From IMG/VR virus record IMGVR_UViG_3300030103_003280, positions 2,659 to 32,091 of that record: DNA of 29,433 bases; one strand, written 5' to 3'. The stretch comes from a virus. The first letter of the stretch is position 1. The number at the start of each line of letters is the position of its first letter. The notes under the pieces are model-generated. The model saw only the letters and a list, made by a program, of their open reading frames with translations. It searched no databases and was not told the origin of the DNA. The translations under genes and the position numbers were made by a program. Shown one piece after another: positions 9,609 through 18,695 of this stretch.

Positions 9609-11330
9609 TTACATTGATGATAATACATAATTTGATGATACTGAAAACAACTGTTTAGCACCACCTACATCTGTGCTTCCATCTATTGACATTTTAACTG
9701 TCATTAAGTATCCTTTTACACCACTAACGTCACTGCCAAATATAACTTCACCTGGTCTAGCAGCACTAGCGTTAATTAAGTTTGCTACGTAGTGATTTTC
9801 TTTTCTATCAAAACCAGCTCTAAATATTGGCTCTGTTAAAGCTGCTGGATATACATTACCACTGTTGTCATATTGACCTTCAACATAGCTTTTTACAGTG
9901 CTAGTACTATCTTGGTATTGGTTAAATGTTCCTGCGTTTTGTACTTGATCAAAACCTTCAAAGTCAGATTTATAACTATCTACTTCCCAACCATTGTTAC
10001 CTTCATAAGCAATAGTATTAAAGTTTTTAACTACAGTAGGATTAGGGTTGAATATAAACTCTACAAAAGCTTCGGCAGGTGTAGTAGCACCATAAAACTT
10101 ACATCTACTATTAGAGACGGTTTCATCGTAATGTTTATAAATATTGCTATCAATAAAACTAAAAAAGTTATTTTTTAAACTACCCATAAACACAGGTTTG
10201 TAGCTATAAAAACTAGTCCAACCTTTTATTTGCTCATCATAACCTAGCGTGTCAAAAGTATTACTAGCCGCAGATACTGTTCTTGGTTTTGTTTGAAGTG
10301 ATATAGTGTAAGCGGATTGATGTGCATCCCAAGCTCCTATAGCCATACCTCTTCTGTAAGTTACAAAAGTAATATTAGTATAATCTCCAGCTGATCCAAA
10401 ATTAAAAGACCCACTTAGTGTAACAGATGTTGGTAGTGGTATATCAACAACAGTAAGACCAGTGCTTGTTACAGCACCACCAGAAGCTGTTATTTCAACA
10501 GCTGCTCCAATTTCACAACTAGCGCTGATATTGCTACCTAGATTATTTATTGTGGTTTGAACTCCAGAAGTAGTTAAACTAATAGTAGTTCCAGTTGCTT
10601 GTCTTTCATAACTATCTGATATAGTAGCTAGAGTGTCTCTAAAATAATCTTTCATACCATAGCCTGATATTTCAGTTATACCATCTCTAGATAACCTAAG
10701 AATAGCAGCTCTATCTTTATCTGCAAAATATTTTCTATATCCATATTCAGCAAAACTTTCAGGGTTCCTACTAATACCATATTCGCCTAAATAAGGAACA
10801 TCTTGGCCTAAAACATTTACATTGCCAGTTTCTAAAGAACCTTGATCGCCTGAATATATAGCATTTTTATTTATTAAAACTTTACTAACTTTAGCTTCTT
10901 GGAATACATTTAAGTTAGTGTCCTCAGTAAATAACTTTTGAATAGATCCGTTTCTAGGATCTAAATCTCTTATCAATGGATCTGCTATAGAAAAAACATT
11001 TGTTTCATTAAAACCAGTTCTAGTATTTAATAATCCAGAATATATTAAGCTGTGCTTACGATCTAAAGCGTCTATATTTAAGTTAACTGTATATGCCCTC
11101 ACTCCTAATCCAACTTGAGCATTATTGAAACCACCTTTAATTCTAGACTCTTCTAAGTAAAAATTACTTCGTGTTGCTCCAGTTTTTGGATTAGAATTAA
11201 AAGGAAAAGGCCTATAACCACTAGGGTTCCAAGGTAAACCAGGCCAAGCATCTTGTGCGGGCACAGAATTATCAAGTATTCTTTTCAACCAGAAAGCATT
11301 AAAATATTTTACTCCAATAGTATAGCTCAT
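9609..11330 (-). CDS. Tail/muzzle-associated structural protein, 573 aa
   Basis: A beta-rich, Asn/Ser/Tyr/Gly-rich protein of 573 residues without cysteine-rich or catalytic motifs. The segment around residues 140-235, with the pattern Phe-Gln-Glu-x-Lys-Val-Ser-Lys-Val-Leu-Ile-Asn-Lys-Asn-Ala-Ile and then Gly-Ile-Ser-x-Asn-Pro-Glu-Ser-Phe-Ala, is one I associate with tail (muzzle-type) proteins of crAss-like phages. Residues about 245-330 look like an inserted Thr/Ser/Gly-rich beta domain. It follows the 1286-residue gene by 35 bases, and the two probably assemble together at the tail tip. In some relatives these parts may lie on one polypeptide. Assignment is by resemblance and order; its exact place in the virion is inferred. 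Confidence 0.75.
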   Translation of the reverse strand: MSYTIGVKYFNAFWLKRILDNSVPAQDAWPGLPWNPSGYRPFPFNSNPKTGATRSNFYLEESRIKGGFNNAQVGLGVRAYTVNLNIDALDRKHSLIYSGLLNTRTGFNETNVFSIADPLIRDLDPRNGSIQKLFTEDTNLNVFQEAKVSKVLINKNAIYSGDQGSLETGNVNVLGQDVPYLGEYGISRNPESFAEYGYRKYFADKDRAAILRLSRDGITEISGYGMKDYFRDTLATISDSYERQATGTTISLTTSGVQTTINNLGSNISASCEIGAAVEITASGGAVTSTGLTVVDIPLPTSVTLSGSFNFGSAGDYTNITFVTYRRGMAIGAWDAHQSAYTISLQTKPRTVSAASNTFDTLGYDEQIKGWTSFYSYKPVFMGSLKNNFFSFIDSNIYKHYDETVSNSRCKFYGATTPAEAFVEFIFNPNPTVVKNFNTIAYEGNNGWEVDSYKSDFEGFDQVQNAGTFNQYQDSTSTVKSYVEGQYDNSGNVYPAALTEPIFRAGFDRKENHYVANLINASAARPGEVIFGSDVSGVKGYLMTVKMSIDGSTDVGGAKQLFSVSSNYVLSSM

Positions 11331-11365
11331 ATTATAAATATTACTTGTTTTTTCATATTATTACA

Positions 11366-14300
11366 CTAACTTAATAATCTTATTTCTTGAAGACAACTAG
11401 CTTGTAAGCCACCGCCGTCTGTAACAGTTACATTAAAAGTAAAAGGCCCAGCTCCAATGTTATTATAAGCATTTGCTAAAACATTTAATTTTCCAGTAGT
11501 TGCTCCAGATCCAGATGTGTAATCAACTGAAAAATAAGTATTAACAACTTCATCAGCAATTACAGCTTGCACACTTAGATCTTCACCTCTACCAGAAGTA
11601 TTTAATAAATTAGTTCCATTAAATACTTGAAATTCATAGACCTCTTGATCTCCACTTACAGTGTCAGCAACATCAACGCTACTTCCACAACCAGCTCTTG
11701 TTCCACTTGTTGTAGCGCCATAGCTTTGTATTGCTATAGTAGGTATTCTGTTTGTTAAAGCTAATGTAGGATTAACACCAGATGTTCCAGGAGCTACAAT
11801 TAGTCCTAAGTCACTAGTTAACAATGTTCCATCGCTTAAGTATGTAGAGCTAGGCGTTGTAACTCTTATAGTAAAATTATATATGTCATTAGTAGATGAA
11901 TTAGATCCAAAATATTTATAAACTGAATTTCTTATTGCAAATCTTCCGCCGCCTAAGCTTAAAATATTAAAATCACTAGTAACGTCATTTGGAGTGCTTG
12001 CAGAATCTGTAGCACTAATAAGCGTAAAGGTTGGATTTATAGGATAAGTAGTTGGATCTAGTGTATTACTTATAGGATCTCCTAAATAATCAGTAACATA
12101 ACCATCAAATAAGTTATTATTCAAAGGTACGTTCTCAGGAAATGCCCAAGCTATAGCTACTGGCGTTGTACCAATGTTTGTTTGACTTCTAAAACCGTAA
12201 GGCGTATAGTTATCATTAAGAGCTATATTAGTATTTAGCTCAGATATTTTACCTGAAGTAGATGTTTCCCAATATATATCAAGTTTTGAATCAAGTGGAT
12301 TAGTCTCAAAAACTGAAAACATTGGCCTCATAGCTAGTGGATTATTAGAAGTGCCACCCTGAGTTCCTAAAGCTTTTCTAGTTACAGTTATTCCAAATTT
12401 ACAATTAGCATCTCCAGCGGCTGCTATTGTTGCAAGAGCTGAAATACTTCCACCCATAGGTATATCAGCAGTGTCCCAACCTGAACCTTCATTTGTAATT
12501 ATTACTTGAGACACAACACCTGGTGCAGCGGAATTTATTTTAAAAGTTATTTGTATTCCTTTATTTCTAAACTTTACATCGTCTGTACCAGTTCCTTCAA
12601 AAACAACAGGAACTCCAGAGCCACCAGCCCCTGGATAATTTGTTCCTCCACTTCCTCCAGTAGCACCTACCCCATCACACTTTACTATATATTCAGAAGC
12701 GTCTTTACTTGGACCTGTTAAACCAAAGTTGTTTGGTTGTATGGTAGTAGCTGTATTAGCACTGTATATATTTATTTTAGCTATAAATGGGTTTTGTTCG
12801 TAATTATAAAAAACAGGTGCTGCATTATAAGGATATTTAGCAACATTACCTATAGCAAATAACCCTAAATCAGATCCAGTTCCTATAGCTGTTACTATTT
12901 CACTTTTTTGTTCTGGATAATATTGTGTTGAAAAAGTAGTTGTAACTTCACCAGCATTTAACACTCTAGTAAATAGTTCAACTGAAGCGTTGTTTACTTG
13001 ACTTCCTGAATCTAAATCTCTTTCTCTATCTCTAGTTTTTAATAACTGTTCTCCTTCTTCAGAGTAAGGATCAACTTGGAATAAATTACCATTAGTATCA
13101 GTAAATTGATAATAATCAGGATCTTCACTAAATGATGGCCTAGCTGTTCTAAACACGTTTTGATTAGGACCTACTAAACTAGTATCTTTTGGTATTTTAC
13201 TTAAATTATCAGAGTGTAAAACAAAATGTCCAACTGGCTCTTGTAAACTAGCATTAAGTGGACTTGGAGTTTCACCATCTATGTAACCATTTAAAACACC
13301 TGGGCAATATACATTATAATAATCTACTTCAGTTTGTTTAACTACTATTTTATAGCTATACCAACCAAGAGGATTAGTAGTACTATATAAACCTGGAGTA
13401 CCTAAAGAACTATTAAAAGTAGAACTAATAAGTTCATTAAATCTAATTCTTAATTGATCACCTGGCCAAGTGTCACCAGCGCCTGAAAATAAATTATTAG
13501 TAAGAGGTAATGCTGGATCAGTAGGGCTAGTATAATAACTAAAAGTGTTAGCTGTTGATTGAGCTGTACCACCTAGTTTTTCACCATCTTTATATGGATG
13601 ATATATAGTAGATCCTTTTAAAATAGTGTTTTGAGAATTATCATCAACTGTAGATAATATAGTATCAGATTGTCTACCATATTTATCTGATAATACTACT
13701 CCTACTTGATAAGTTCTATTTTGTTTAAGTGTATGATTTTGATATTCTCTTCTTACGAGTGACGATTCAGTTCCAGTAGCTGCAGATTCTTCTACTTTAA
13801 AACCTGATTGTGTGTTAAAATTCAATAAGTTAGGAGGAGTGTGCTTATCTACTATATTGCCAAATACTAATCTATTACCTACTACTTCTTGAGCTAGTGC
13901 TCTTACAGGTACTTGATCATATACTCTTAATAAATCTCTTGTTGGTAAAGTTCTAAAAGGTTTTCTAGATTGATATTCATATATTAATAATGGACTTGTA
14001 GATGTAGAAAAGTCAGAGGCAGGTATAGTTTCAATTAGCTTTAATGTAGTTTGAGAATCATCTTTAAATATTACTTCAACTTCACTTATTTTTAAATCTG
14101 TAGTTGCGTCTGACCAATTACTGCTTTCTGCTGGGGAAGGTATTAATAGCTTTATATTATTAACTTTATTTTGCATAAAGTCAACTTCTGTAGACTTAAA
14201 AGTTTTATCTTTATCATCATCTATGAAATATCCATCTTGCTGTGGTATAAAGCACGCTTGCGTAAAAGGTGATATTAGAGAATATTCTCCATCATCAAAT

Positions 14301-15226
14301 TTAAACCTATAAGCAAACCTTACAAATTTATCTTTTAAATAGTTTTTATCACCAGGCCAATTAGCATTGTAATAAGGGTTTATAAAACCATCTGGTAAAC
14401 GTGGTGATGTTACATCTTGCATAGTAGTTATTTCTTGAACTACAATAGTGTATGGACCAGCCCCAGTACCACCGCCGGTCCTTAGTATAGGAATAATTGT
14501 TTCACCATTTACATATCCAAAACCAGGATTTCTTAAAGTTAAACTACCATTTGCCGCTATATCAACAGTTAATCCAGTTCCAGAACCACCTGTAGTTTGT
14601 AAGTTAATGTCTGGTGTATAACCACTTCCTGCAGATACACTATTTACATTAGTAACTAAAGCAGCTATTAACGATATAGGTTCATAAGGATAATACTTTG
14701 ATAAAGATATTTGGTCTTCTGTAGTGTAATATGTTGAGCTTCCTAAAGCTCTATCTACATTAATTTTTCTTGGTTGATTTCTATTATCTGTAAAATATAA
14801 ATTGCTATTAATTAAATTAACACTTAATACAGGACTTGTTTTTGAAAAGTTTAAAAAGTTACCACTAACTAATAATGATGCAGTGCTATTACTTATATTG
14901 TAAACGCCTATGTGACACTGTGCAGCAGAAGGAGCAAAATTAGATAATCTATCAGAAGAAGTATCAACATAGTTACTCATAAAAACAAATATCCTATTAT
15001 TGTTTAAATCCATAAAAAATCCAACAACGTCAATATTTGCAGCTGTTAAGCCAAAATCAGTTAAGGATATGTTACCTAGTACATTTTCTAATGATCCTAC
15101 GTCTGCACCTTCAGATTTACTTACAGAAACATTTTGAGCGTCTCTATATTCACCTGGAGGTACAAGCCTAGCGTCTAAGTCTCTGTTCATTTTAGACTTG
15201 ATAAAACTATTCCTTGCTTCAGCCAT
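11366..15226 (-). CDS. Tail stabilisation/muzzle-type protein, 1286 aa
   Basis: The N-terminus (residues 1-55, with Ser-Lys-Met-Asn-Arg-Asp-Leu-Asp and Pro-Gly-Glu-Tyr-Arg-Asp-Ala-Gln-Asn) is a pattern I know from stabilisation or muzzle proteins of crAss-like and marine podoviruses. Short aromatic strands at about 65-160 look like blades of a beta-propeller. Residues about 193-265 form a Gly-Ser-Gly-Tyr-Thr module with Gly-Gly-x-Gly-Thr-Gly turns, and a related Gly-rich module recurs at about 845-950. The last 140 residues look like Ig- or cadherin-like strands. Such proteins cap the short tail and hold the DNA in the head. The gene starts 4 bases after the 395-residue ring protein gene. Length fits a large tail-tip protein. 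Family is moderately sure; the domain boundaries are estimates by eye. Confidence 0.8.
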   Translation of the reverse strand: MAEARNSFIKSKMNRDLDARLVPPGEYRDAQNVSVSKSEGADVGSLENVLGNISLTDFGLTAANIDVVGFFMDLNNNRIFVFMSNYVDTSSDRLSNFAPSAAQCHIGVYNISNSTASLLVSGNFLNFSKTSPVLSVNLINSNLYFTDNRNQPRKINVDRALGSSTYYTTEDQISLSKYYPYEPISLIAALVTNVNSVSAGSGYTPDINLQTTGGSGTGLTVDIAANGSLTLRNPGFGYVNGETIIPILRTGGGTGAGPYTIVVQEITTMQDVTSPRLPDGFINPYYNANWPGDKNYLKDKFVRFAYRFKFDDGEYSLISPFTQACFIPQQDGYFIDDDKDKTFKSTEVDFMQNKVNNIKLLIPSPAESSNWSDATTDLKISEVEVIFKDDSQTTLKLIETIPASDFSTSTSPLLIYEYQSRKPFRTLPTRDLLRVYDQVPVRALAQEVVGNRLVFGNIVDKHTPPNLLNFNTQSGFKVEESAATGTESSLVRREYQNHTLKQNRTYQVGVVLSDKYGRQSDTILSTVDDNSQNTILKGSTIYHPYKDGEKLGGTAQSTANTFSYYTSPTDPALPLTNNLFSGAGDTWPGDQLRIRFNELISSTFNSSLGTPGLYSTTNPLGWYSYKIVVKQTEVDYYNVYCPGVLNGYIDGETPSPLNASLQEPVGHFVLHSDNLSKIPKDTSLVGPNQNVFRTARPSFSEDPDYYQFTDTNGNLFQVDPYSEEGEQLLKTRDRERDLDSGSQVNNASVELFTRVLNAGEVTTTFSTQYYPEQKSEIVTAIGTGSDLGLFAIGNVAKYPYNAAPVFYNYEQNPFIAKINIYSANTATTIQPNNFGLTGPSKDASEYIVKCDGVGATGGSGGTNYPGAGGSGVPVVFEGTGTDDVKFRNKGIQITFKINSAAPGVVSQVIITNEGSGWDTADIPMGGSISALATIAAAGDANCKFGITVTRKALGTQGGTSNNPLAMRPMFSVFETNPLDSKLDIYWETSTSGKISELNTNIALNDNYTPYGFRSQTNIGTTPVAIAWAFPENVPLNNNLFDGYVTDYLGDPISNTLDPTTYPINPTFTLISATDSASTPNDVTSDFNILSLGGGRFAIRNSVYKYFGSNSSTNDIYNFTIRVTTPSSTYLSDGTLLTSDLGLIVAPGTSGVNPTLALTNRIPTIAIQSYGATTSGTRAGCGSSVDVADTVSGDQEVYEFQVFNGTNLLNTSGRGEDLSVQAVIADEVVNTYFSVDYTSGSGATTGKLNVLANAYNNIGAGPFTFNVTVTDGGGLQASCLQEIRLLS

Positions 15227-15230
15227 TTAA

Positions 15231-16418
15231 TTAGTGTTTAATCCACTTTGATTTGCCTCTCATTACTTGGACAAACTCTTGTAGTTTTATATTTGATAAT
15301 CTTATTTTAGCATTTCTAAGAGCAGCTCGTCTTTCAATTTTATATCTTCTTACTATATACTCAGGTATATTAGCTTTAGTTGATAAAACAGCGTGTAGCA
15401 TGTGCATGTATAAAGCTTCTTCAGCCATTTTAGATATTCTCATATCTCCATCAGCAGCTAATCCATCTGATATATAATTAAATATAATAAGTTCATTAGC
15501 TAAGTTACTACTAAACATTATTTTACCTTCTCTATAGTTTATATTAAACCAACCGTTATTTTGAGAAGTTTCAGGATTTAACCCGTATCTTTGACCATAA
15601 GCTACTTTTTCCCAACCCCAGTCATATACACCTTCGTTGTACATTTGATTACTATAAGCACCTGATATTTTGTAATCTTCAGCGTCTGCCCATCTTGAAT
15701 TAGATAACGATGTTCCTTCTAAGTTATCACTAGCATCGTCTTGAGTAGGTATACCATTAGCGTCTTGTACTGGAACTTGTTGAGGGCTTTGATGTAGTAA
15801 GTTTGTAGGATATATAGGTCTTTGAACACCTAAACTATCTACTCTAAAAAAACTTACATAATTTACGTAGTCTTGTGGTATTAATAAAGATAAACTAGCT
15901 GGTATTGTAAGCTCTTGAGATTTAGTACTTTTTAAAGTATCATAGCTAAACTCTTGTAAACCTCTTTTAGCGTGAAACATTAAGTCAGTTCTTTTAACAC
16001 TTGGTATTAGTTTACCAGCGCCAACATAAGCCACTTGAAAATTACTAATAATATCGTTTATAGTTATAGTAGAATAAGTATCGTGATTATCCCATTGACC
16101 GGTTTTAGTATCTGTTAAAAGAATTTTAATTACATCTCCAGGTACGCTTACTCCTGTACCTATCAAAGTAACAGAGTTTCCGCTTACAGTATATTGCGTT
16201 GCAAACGTTAATTCAACATTATTTTTTAATACTTTAAAATTAGTAACGCTAACTCCAGCAACTGCAGCTATTAAATCTACTCCTATAGAATTATAACCTG
16301 CTCCACTTTGATCTGTCCCTCCAGTCCAATTAAACACTTGTGTTACTACTGGATTAGGTTGAGTAAATACTTGAGAGCTTGCGTAATATTGTTCGTTAGT
16401 TTGAGTTACTTGTGCCAT
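15231..16418 (-). CDS. Connector/ring (tail tube-like) protein with N-terminal beta domain, 395 aa
   Basis: From about residue 110 on, the pattern Asp-Ile-Ile-x-Asn-Phe, then Arg-Thr-Asp-Leu-Met-Phe-His-Ala-Lys-Arg-Gly-Leu-Gln-Glu-Phe, and Pro-Gln-Asp-Tyr-Val-Asn-Tyr, is typical of head-to-tail connector and ring proteins in crAss-like and marine podoviruses. The very basic C-terminus (about 355-395, many Arg/Lys, ending Lys-Trp-Ile-Lys-His) is typical too and may contact DNA or the portal. Residues about 20-108 look like an extra beta-sandwich with the tail-fibre-type strand pattern Asn-Asn-Val-Glu-Leu, Tyr-Thr-Val-Ser-Gly-Asn-Ser-Val-Thr-Leu and Pro-Gly-Asp. It starts 3 bases after the preceding ring protein gene and ends 4 bases before the muzzle gene. 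Structural role is fairly sure; which ring of the connector it forms is not. Confidence 0.8.
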   Translation of the reverse strand: MAQVTQTNEQYYASSQVFTQPNPVVTQVFNWTGGTDQSGAGYNSIGVDLIAAVAGVSVTNFKVLKNNVELTFATQYTVSGNSVTLIGTGVSVPGDVIKILLTDTKTGQWDNHDTYSTITINDIISNFQVAYVGAGKLIPSVKRTDLMFHAKRGLQEFSYDTLKSTKSQELTIPASLSLLIPQDYVNYVSFFRVDSLGVQRPIYPTNLLHQSPQQVPVQDANGIPTQDDASDNLEGTSLSNSRWADAEDYKISGAYSNQMYNEGVYDWGWEKVAYGQRYGLNPETSQNNGWFNINYREGKIMFSSNLANELIIFNYISDGLAADGDMRISKMAEEALYMHMLHAVLSTKANIPEYIVRRYKIERRAALRNAKIRLSNIKLQEFVQVMRGKSKWIKH

Positions 16419-16421
16419 TTA

Positions 16422-17150
16422 TTAACTTTTTTCGTTTACAGTGTCTTGTTGAACAAGCTGTGCAGCTGTTTGTACTATTTGTGGATCTCTTATTATAATG
16501 CCACTGTATTGTAATATCTTTAAAATTATTTCCGTTTGTTCTGAAACATCTAGTTCAAAATTTTGCGCTCCAGTATCAGTAAAAATATAAGCACCAACAC
16601 CATTTACAGTAAACGCCCAATTTATTTGAGCTGGCGTTTTAACATAACTACATTTAATACCAGACTGTATACTAGTTGGATATACAAATATTTTATCATG
16701 TAATACTGGTGGTGGTCCTGCAGCTGATGTATGTTCGCCACGTTGTACGTATATTGGATGAGTAACCGTTGGAGAAGTTAACGGTGATTTATTGATTAAT
16801 AAATATTCATTTTGTTGTACAGGTTGTACAATAGTTGCATCATTGTAATATATTTCACCTAATCTGTGTAAATCAGATGGTAAGTAAAAGAAGCTAGTAT
16901 CAAATGTAGCTGTGCCTTCTACTTCAAATGTTGCAATTTTATTTTGTATTTGCTGAACTCTATCAGAAAATTCAGTATTAGTTTGTGGCTGTCTTTGTAG
17001 TTGATTTAATTCTTCAAAGTAAGCTTCAAATATTTCTAATTGAACTTGTTGACCTACCTTGTTAAATTCATCAGGCGTCATATAACCTCGTTGTTCTTTG
17101 TTCAGTATATATAATACTGTTTTATAAACCGTGTCTACGTTTACTGCCAT
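16422..17150 (-). CDS. Head-to-tail connector/ring protein, 242 aa
   Basis: The N-terminal helix pair (residues 5-52: Asp-Thr-Val-Tyr, Asn-Lys-Glu-Gln-Arg-Gly-Tyr, Pro-Asp-Glu-Phe-Asn, then Gln-Leu-Glu-Ile-Phe-Glu-x-Tyr-Phe) is a pattern I recognise from ring/connector proteins next to the portal in crAss-like phages. After a linker come beta strands (about 70-180) with a Pro-Ser-Asp-Leu-His-Arg segment, and a C-terminal helical region (about 205-242) ending in Gln-rich sequence. Such proteins stack under the portal and lead to the tail. It is the first gene after a strong terminator hairpin; only 12 bases lie between that U-tract and the ATG. It is followed 3 bases later by the second ring protein, so the two are translated together. 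Confidence 0.8.
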   Translation of the reverse strand: MAVNVDTVYKTVLYILNKEQRGYMTPDEFNKVGQQVQLEIFEAYFEELNQLQRQPQTNTEFSDRVQQIQNKIATFEVEGTATFDTSFFYLPSDLHRLGEIYYNDATIVQPVQQNEYLLINKSPLTSPTVTHPIYVQRGEHTSAAGPPPVLHDKIFVYPTSIQSGIKCSYVKTPAQINWAFTVNGVGAYIFTDTGAQNFELDVSEQTEIILKILQYSGIIIRDPQIVQTAAQLVQQDTVNEKS

Positions 17151-17162
17151 ATTTTATTATTT

Positions 17163-17193
17163 AAAAAAAAAGGTGGCGATTAAACCACCTTTA
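17163..17193 (-). terminator. Intrinsic terminator after the 261-aa gene
   Basis: Read on the minus strand, an 8-base-pair stem (AAAGGTGG with CCACCTTT; plus-strand arms 17169-17176 and 17185-17192) has an 8-base loop and continues into an unbroken run of at least six more T (17163-17168). This is a textbook rho-independent terminator for transcription coming from the 261-residue gene, whose stop lies 14 bases upstream of the stem. The next ATG (17150) is only 12 bases beyond the T-run, which leaves no room for a new promoter, so expression of the tail genes must rely on read-through or on an overlapping promoter. Confidence 0.85.
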
Positions 17194-17206
17194 TTATAAT
17201 CACTTG

Positions 17207-17992
17207 TTATTTAAGTTTTTTATCTATAGACTTATAAACTTCTAAACCTTCGTCTGTTTTAAACCATGCAGCCATAGCTGAGTAAGGGTTTTCATCAAAA
17301 GGTACTGTCATTAACTTCTTACCGTTAGTAGCCCATGTAAATGTTCTTTGATCAGAAGCTAATTTAATTATACCGTTATCAACAGCATTTATAGCAAAAT
17401 TTCTAAGTATAACATTTTCATCATTAGCTAAATCTATAAATAGTCTAGGATTTTGTCTAGCAAACAACAATAAATCTCTTTTTAATTCTTTTGTAGACAT
17501 ATTGTTTACATTAGAACCAAGTTCAACTCTTAATATTGCTTCAGCTTGTTCTACATCCATTGATCTAGCAGCATTTAAAGCATCTAATTGTAAATCTAGT
17601 TCTTCTAATTGATCTACAGCTTCTACTTGCCTATCTAGTTCATTAAATATAATTCCTTTATGAGGATGGTGATTTAAAAACTCTTGTAAACTTCTTTTTT
17701 CTTTAGGTATATGTAAAACACCATTTTCAAAAACTATATGTTTTAGTGTTACACTTCCTTTTTGTTCATCTACAAATATACTTTTTTGATTTGTAGCATA
17801 TCTAAGTTCTCTTTCATATCCTTTCTCTTGATCAAACCAAACTAAAGGATACCTTTGAGTATGCTTACTAGGTATAGTATATGTTAAAGGTTCTTTATCA
17901 CCTAATAAGTAATAGTGTCTATCTTTATATTCCCAAGTGTCTTTTTTAACCTCTTGCTTGGGAGCAAGAGCCTTTTTTACTTTTGTTTCCAT
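17207..17992 (-). CDS. Conserved head-region phage protein of unknown function, 261 aa
   Basis: I do not recognise a named domain. The N-terminal 15 residues are Lys-rich. Residues about 20-95 look like strands carrying Tyr/His/Arg. At about 100-125 is a motif Leu-Gln-Glu-Phe-Leu-Asn-His-His-Pro-His-Lys-Gly followed by Phe-Asn-Glu-Leu-Asp, then acidic helices (about 125-195) rich in Leu/Glu/Ala. The C-terminus (about 215-261) has a Trp-Ala-Thr-Asn-Gly-Lys-Lys-Leu-Met-Thr-Val-Pro segment and a helix. A similar arrangement occurs in other phages near the capsid gene, without known function to my knowledge. The gene stands alone between two terminator hairpins (18015-18039 and 17163-17193), which sets its dosage apart from its neighbours. 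Head completion or DNA-associated roles are possible but unproven. Confidence 0.8.
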   Translation of the reverse strand: METKVKKALAPKQEVKKDTWEYKDRHYYLLGDKEPLTYTIPSKHTQRYPLVWFDQEKGYERELRYATNQKSIFVDEQKGSVTLKHIVFENGVLHIPKEKRSLQEFLNHHPHKGIIFNELDRQVEAVDQLEELDLQLDALNAARSMDVEQAEAILRVELGSNVNNMSTKELKRDLLLFARQNPRLFIDLANDENVILRNFAINAVDNGIIKLASDQRTFTWATNGKKLMTVPFDENPYSAMAAWFKTDEGLEVYKSIDKKLK

Positions 17993-18006
17993 AATATAAT
18001 ATAATA
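17990..18006 (-). repeat. TATTA-repeat leader, copy 1 (before the 261-aa gene)
   Basis: On the minus strand the ATG of this gene is directly preceded by repeats of ATTAT. The 17 bases TATTATATTATATTATG are identical to those ending at the start codon of the scaffold gene (21750-21766). The stretch has no purine-rich Shine-Dalgarno. It may be an unstructured ribosome landing site or, because TATTAT resembles a -10 box, part of a promoter. Low complexity in an AT-rich genome could also explain the match. Confidence 0.4.
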
Positions 18007-18014
18007 TAATAATT

Positions 18015-18039
18015 AAAAAGATCCCGCCTAAACGGGATC
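18015..18039 (-). terminator. Intrinsic terminator after the 208-aa gene
   Basis: On the minus strand a 7-base-pair G/C-rich stem, GATCCCG with CGGGATC (plus-strand arms 18020-18026 and 18033-18039), has a 6-base loop and is followed by five T (18015-18019) and more A/T. The stop of the 208-residue gene is 10 bases before the stem. The ATG of the next gene is 22 bases past the T-run. In this AT-rich sequence such a G/C stem stands out clearly. Confidence 0.85.
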
Positions 18040-18049
18040 ATTATTTTGT

Positions 18050-18676
18050 TTAAGTTAACTCAACTTTACTGACTTTTACTCCCGCAGGAAGTCCAGTTAC
18101 AGTAATGTTTTCGTTAGGTCTTTGAGCAGCTTTAACCATAGCTTTATCAAAAGCTACAGCCACATCATTATGATTATCCGCACTACCACCAGTTATAGTA
18201 ATTTTCCAATCTCTCTCATGACCTGATTCAATCTGAGAAATATAAAGAATATTAAAACTATCACCAGCTTCAGGAGGAAAAACACAATTCCAAAAACCAC
18301 CAGCTCCAGGAGAAGCAATAAAACCTTCAGACTCATCGCCTAAAAGATCTTCTTCTATCACTGTTAAAACAATTGTACCTGTGAACTGTGCTCCACTAGT
18401 TTGACTTATTGTGATTACATCACCTACTTTAACTCCAGTACCAGCGGTAAAAGTTAATAATGTTCCAGTTTTACTACCACCAGTCGTAGTGACTGTAACT
18501 ACTAAATCAGTAGAGCTACCAGTTGTTGTTATATCGCCAGACGCTTGTGTTATTGAAGGAGTGCCGTTCGCGACCCAAGTCATATTGTCTATGTCTAGCT
18601 GCGTGTCAGTAGCAGCAGGTCCAATATCACCACTAATAAAGGCTCCACTAAGTGGAATTATAATACCATTTTGCAT
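18050..18676 (-). CDS. Putative head decoration/accessory structural protein, 208 aa
   Basis: No family is recognised. The protein is beta-rich: residues about 45-95 are a Thr/Gly/Ser/Val-rich run with strand pattern resembling small phage decoration or fibre domains, followed by an acidic stretch (Glu-Glu-Asp at about 107-109) and a Gly/Pro-rich loop. The C-terminus (about 165-208) has a helix Asp-Lys-Ala-Met-Val-Lys-Ala-Ala and ends in a strand. It follows the 112-residue gene by 19 bases, downstream of the capsid gene, and is closed by its own terminator. Location between capsid and connector genes suggests a head-associated protein; this is inference from order. Its leader is TATATATATATT directly before ATG. 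Confidence 0.75.
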   Translation of the reverse strand: MQNGIIIPLSGAFISGDIGPAATDTQLDIDNMTWVANGTPSITQASGDITTTGSSTDLVVTVTTTGGSKTGTLLTFTAGTGVKVGDVITISQTSGAQFTGTIVLTVIEEDLLGDESEGFIASPGAGGFWNCVFPPEAGDSFNILYISQIESGHERDWKITITGGSADNHNDVAVAFDKAMVKAAQRPNENITVTGLPAGVKVSKVELT

Positions 18677-18695
18677 AATATATATATTTTAAAGG

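Noticed and set aside
9873-10178. Plus-strand 101-residue open frame within the 573-residue tail gene
   Set aside because: Antisense to a well-supported gene, hydrophobic low-complexity composition and no family resemblance.
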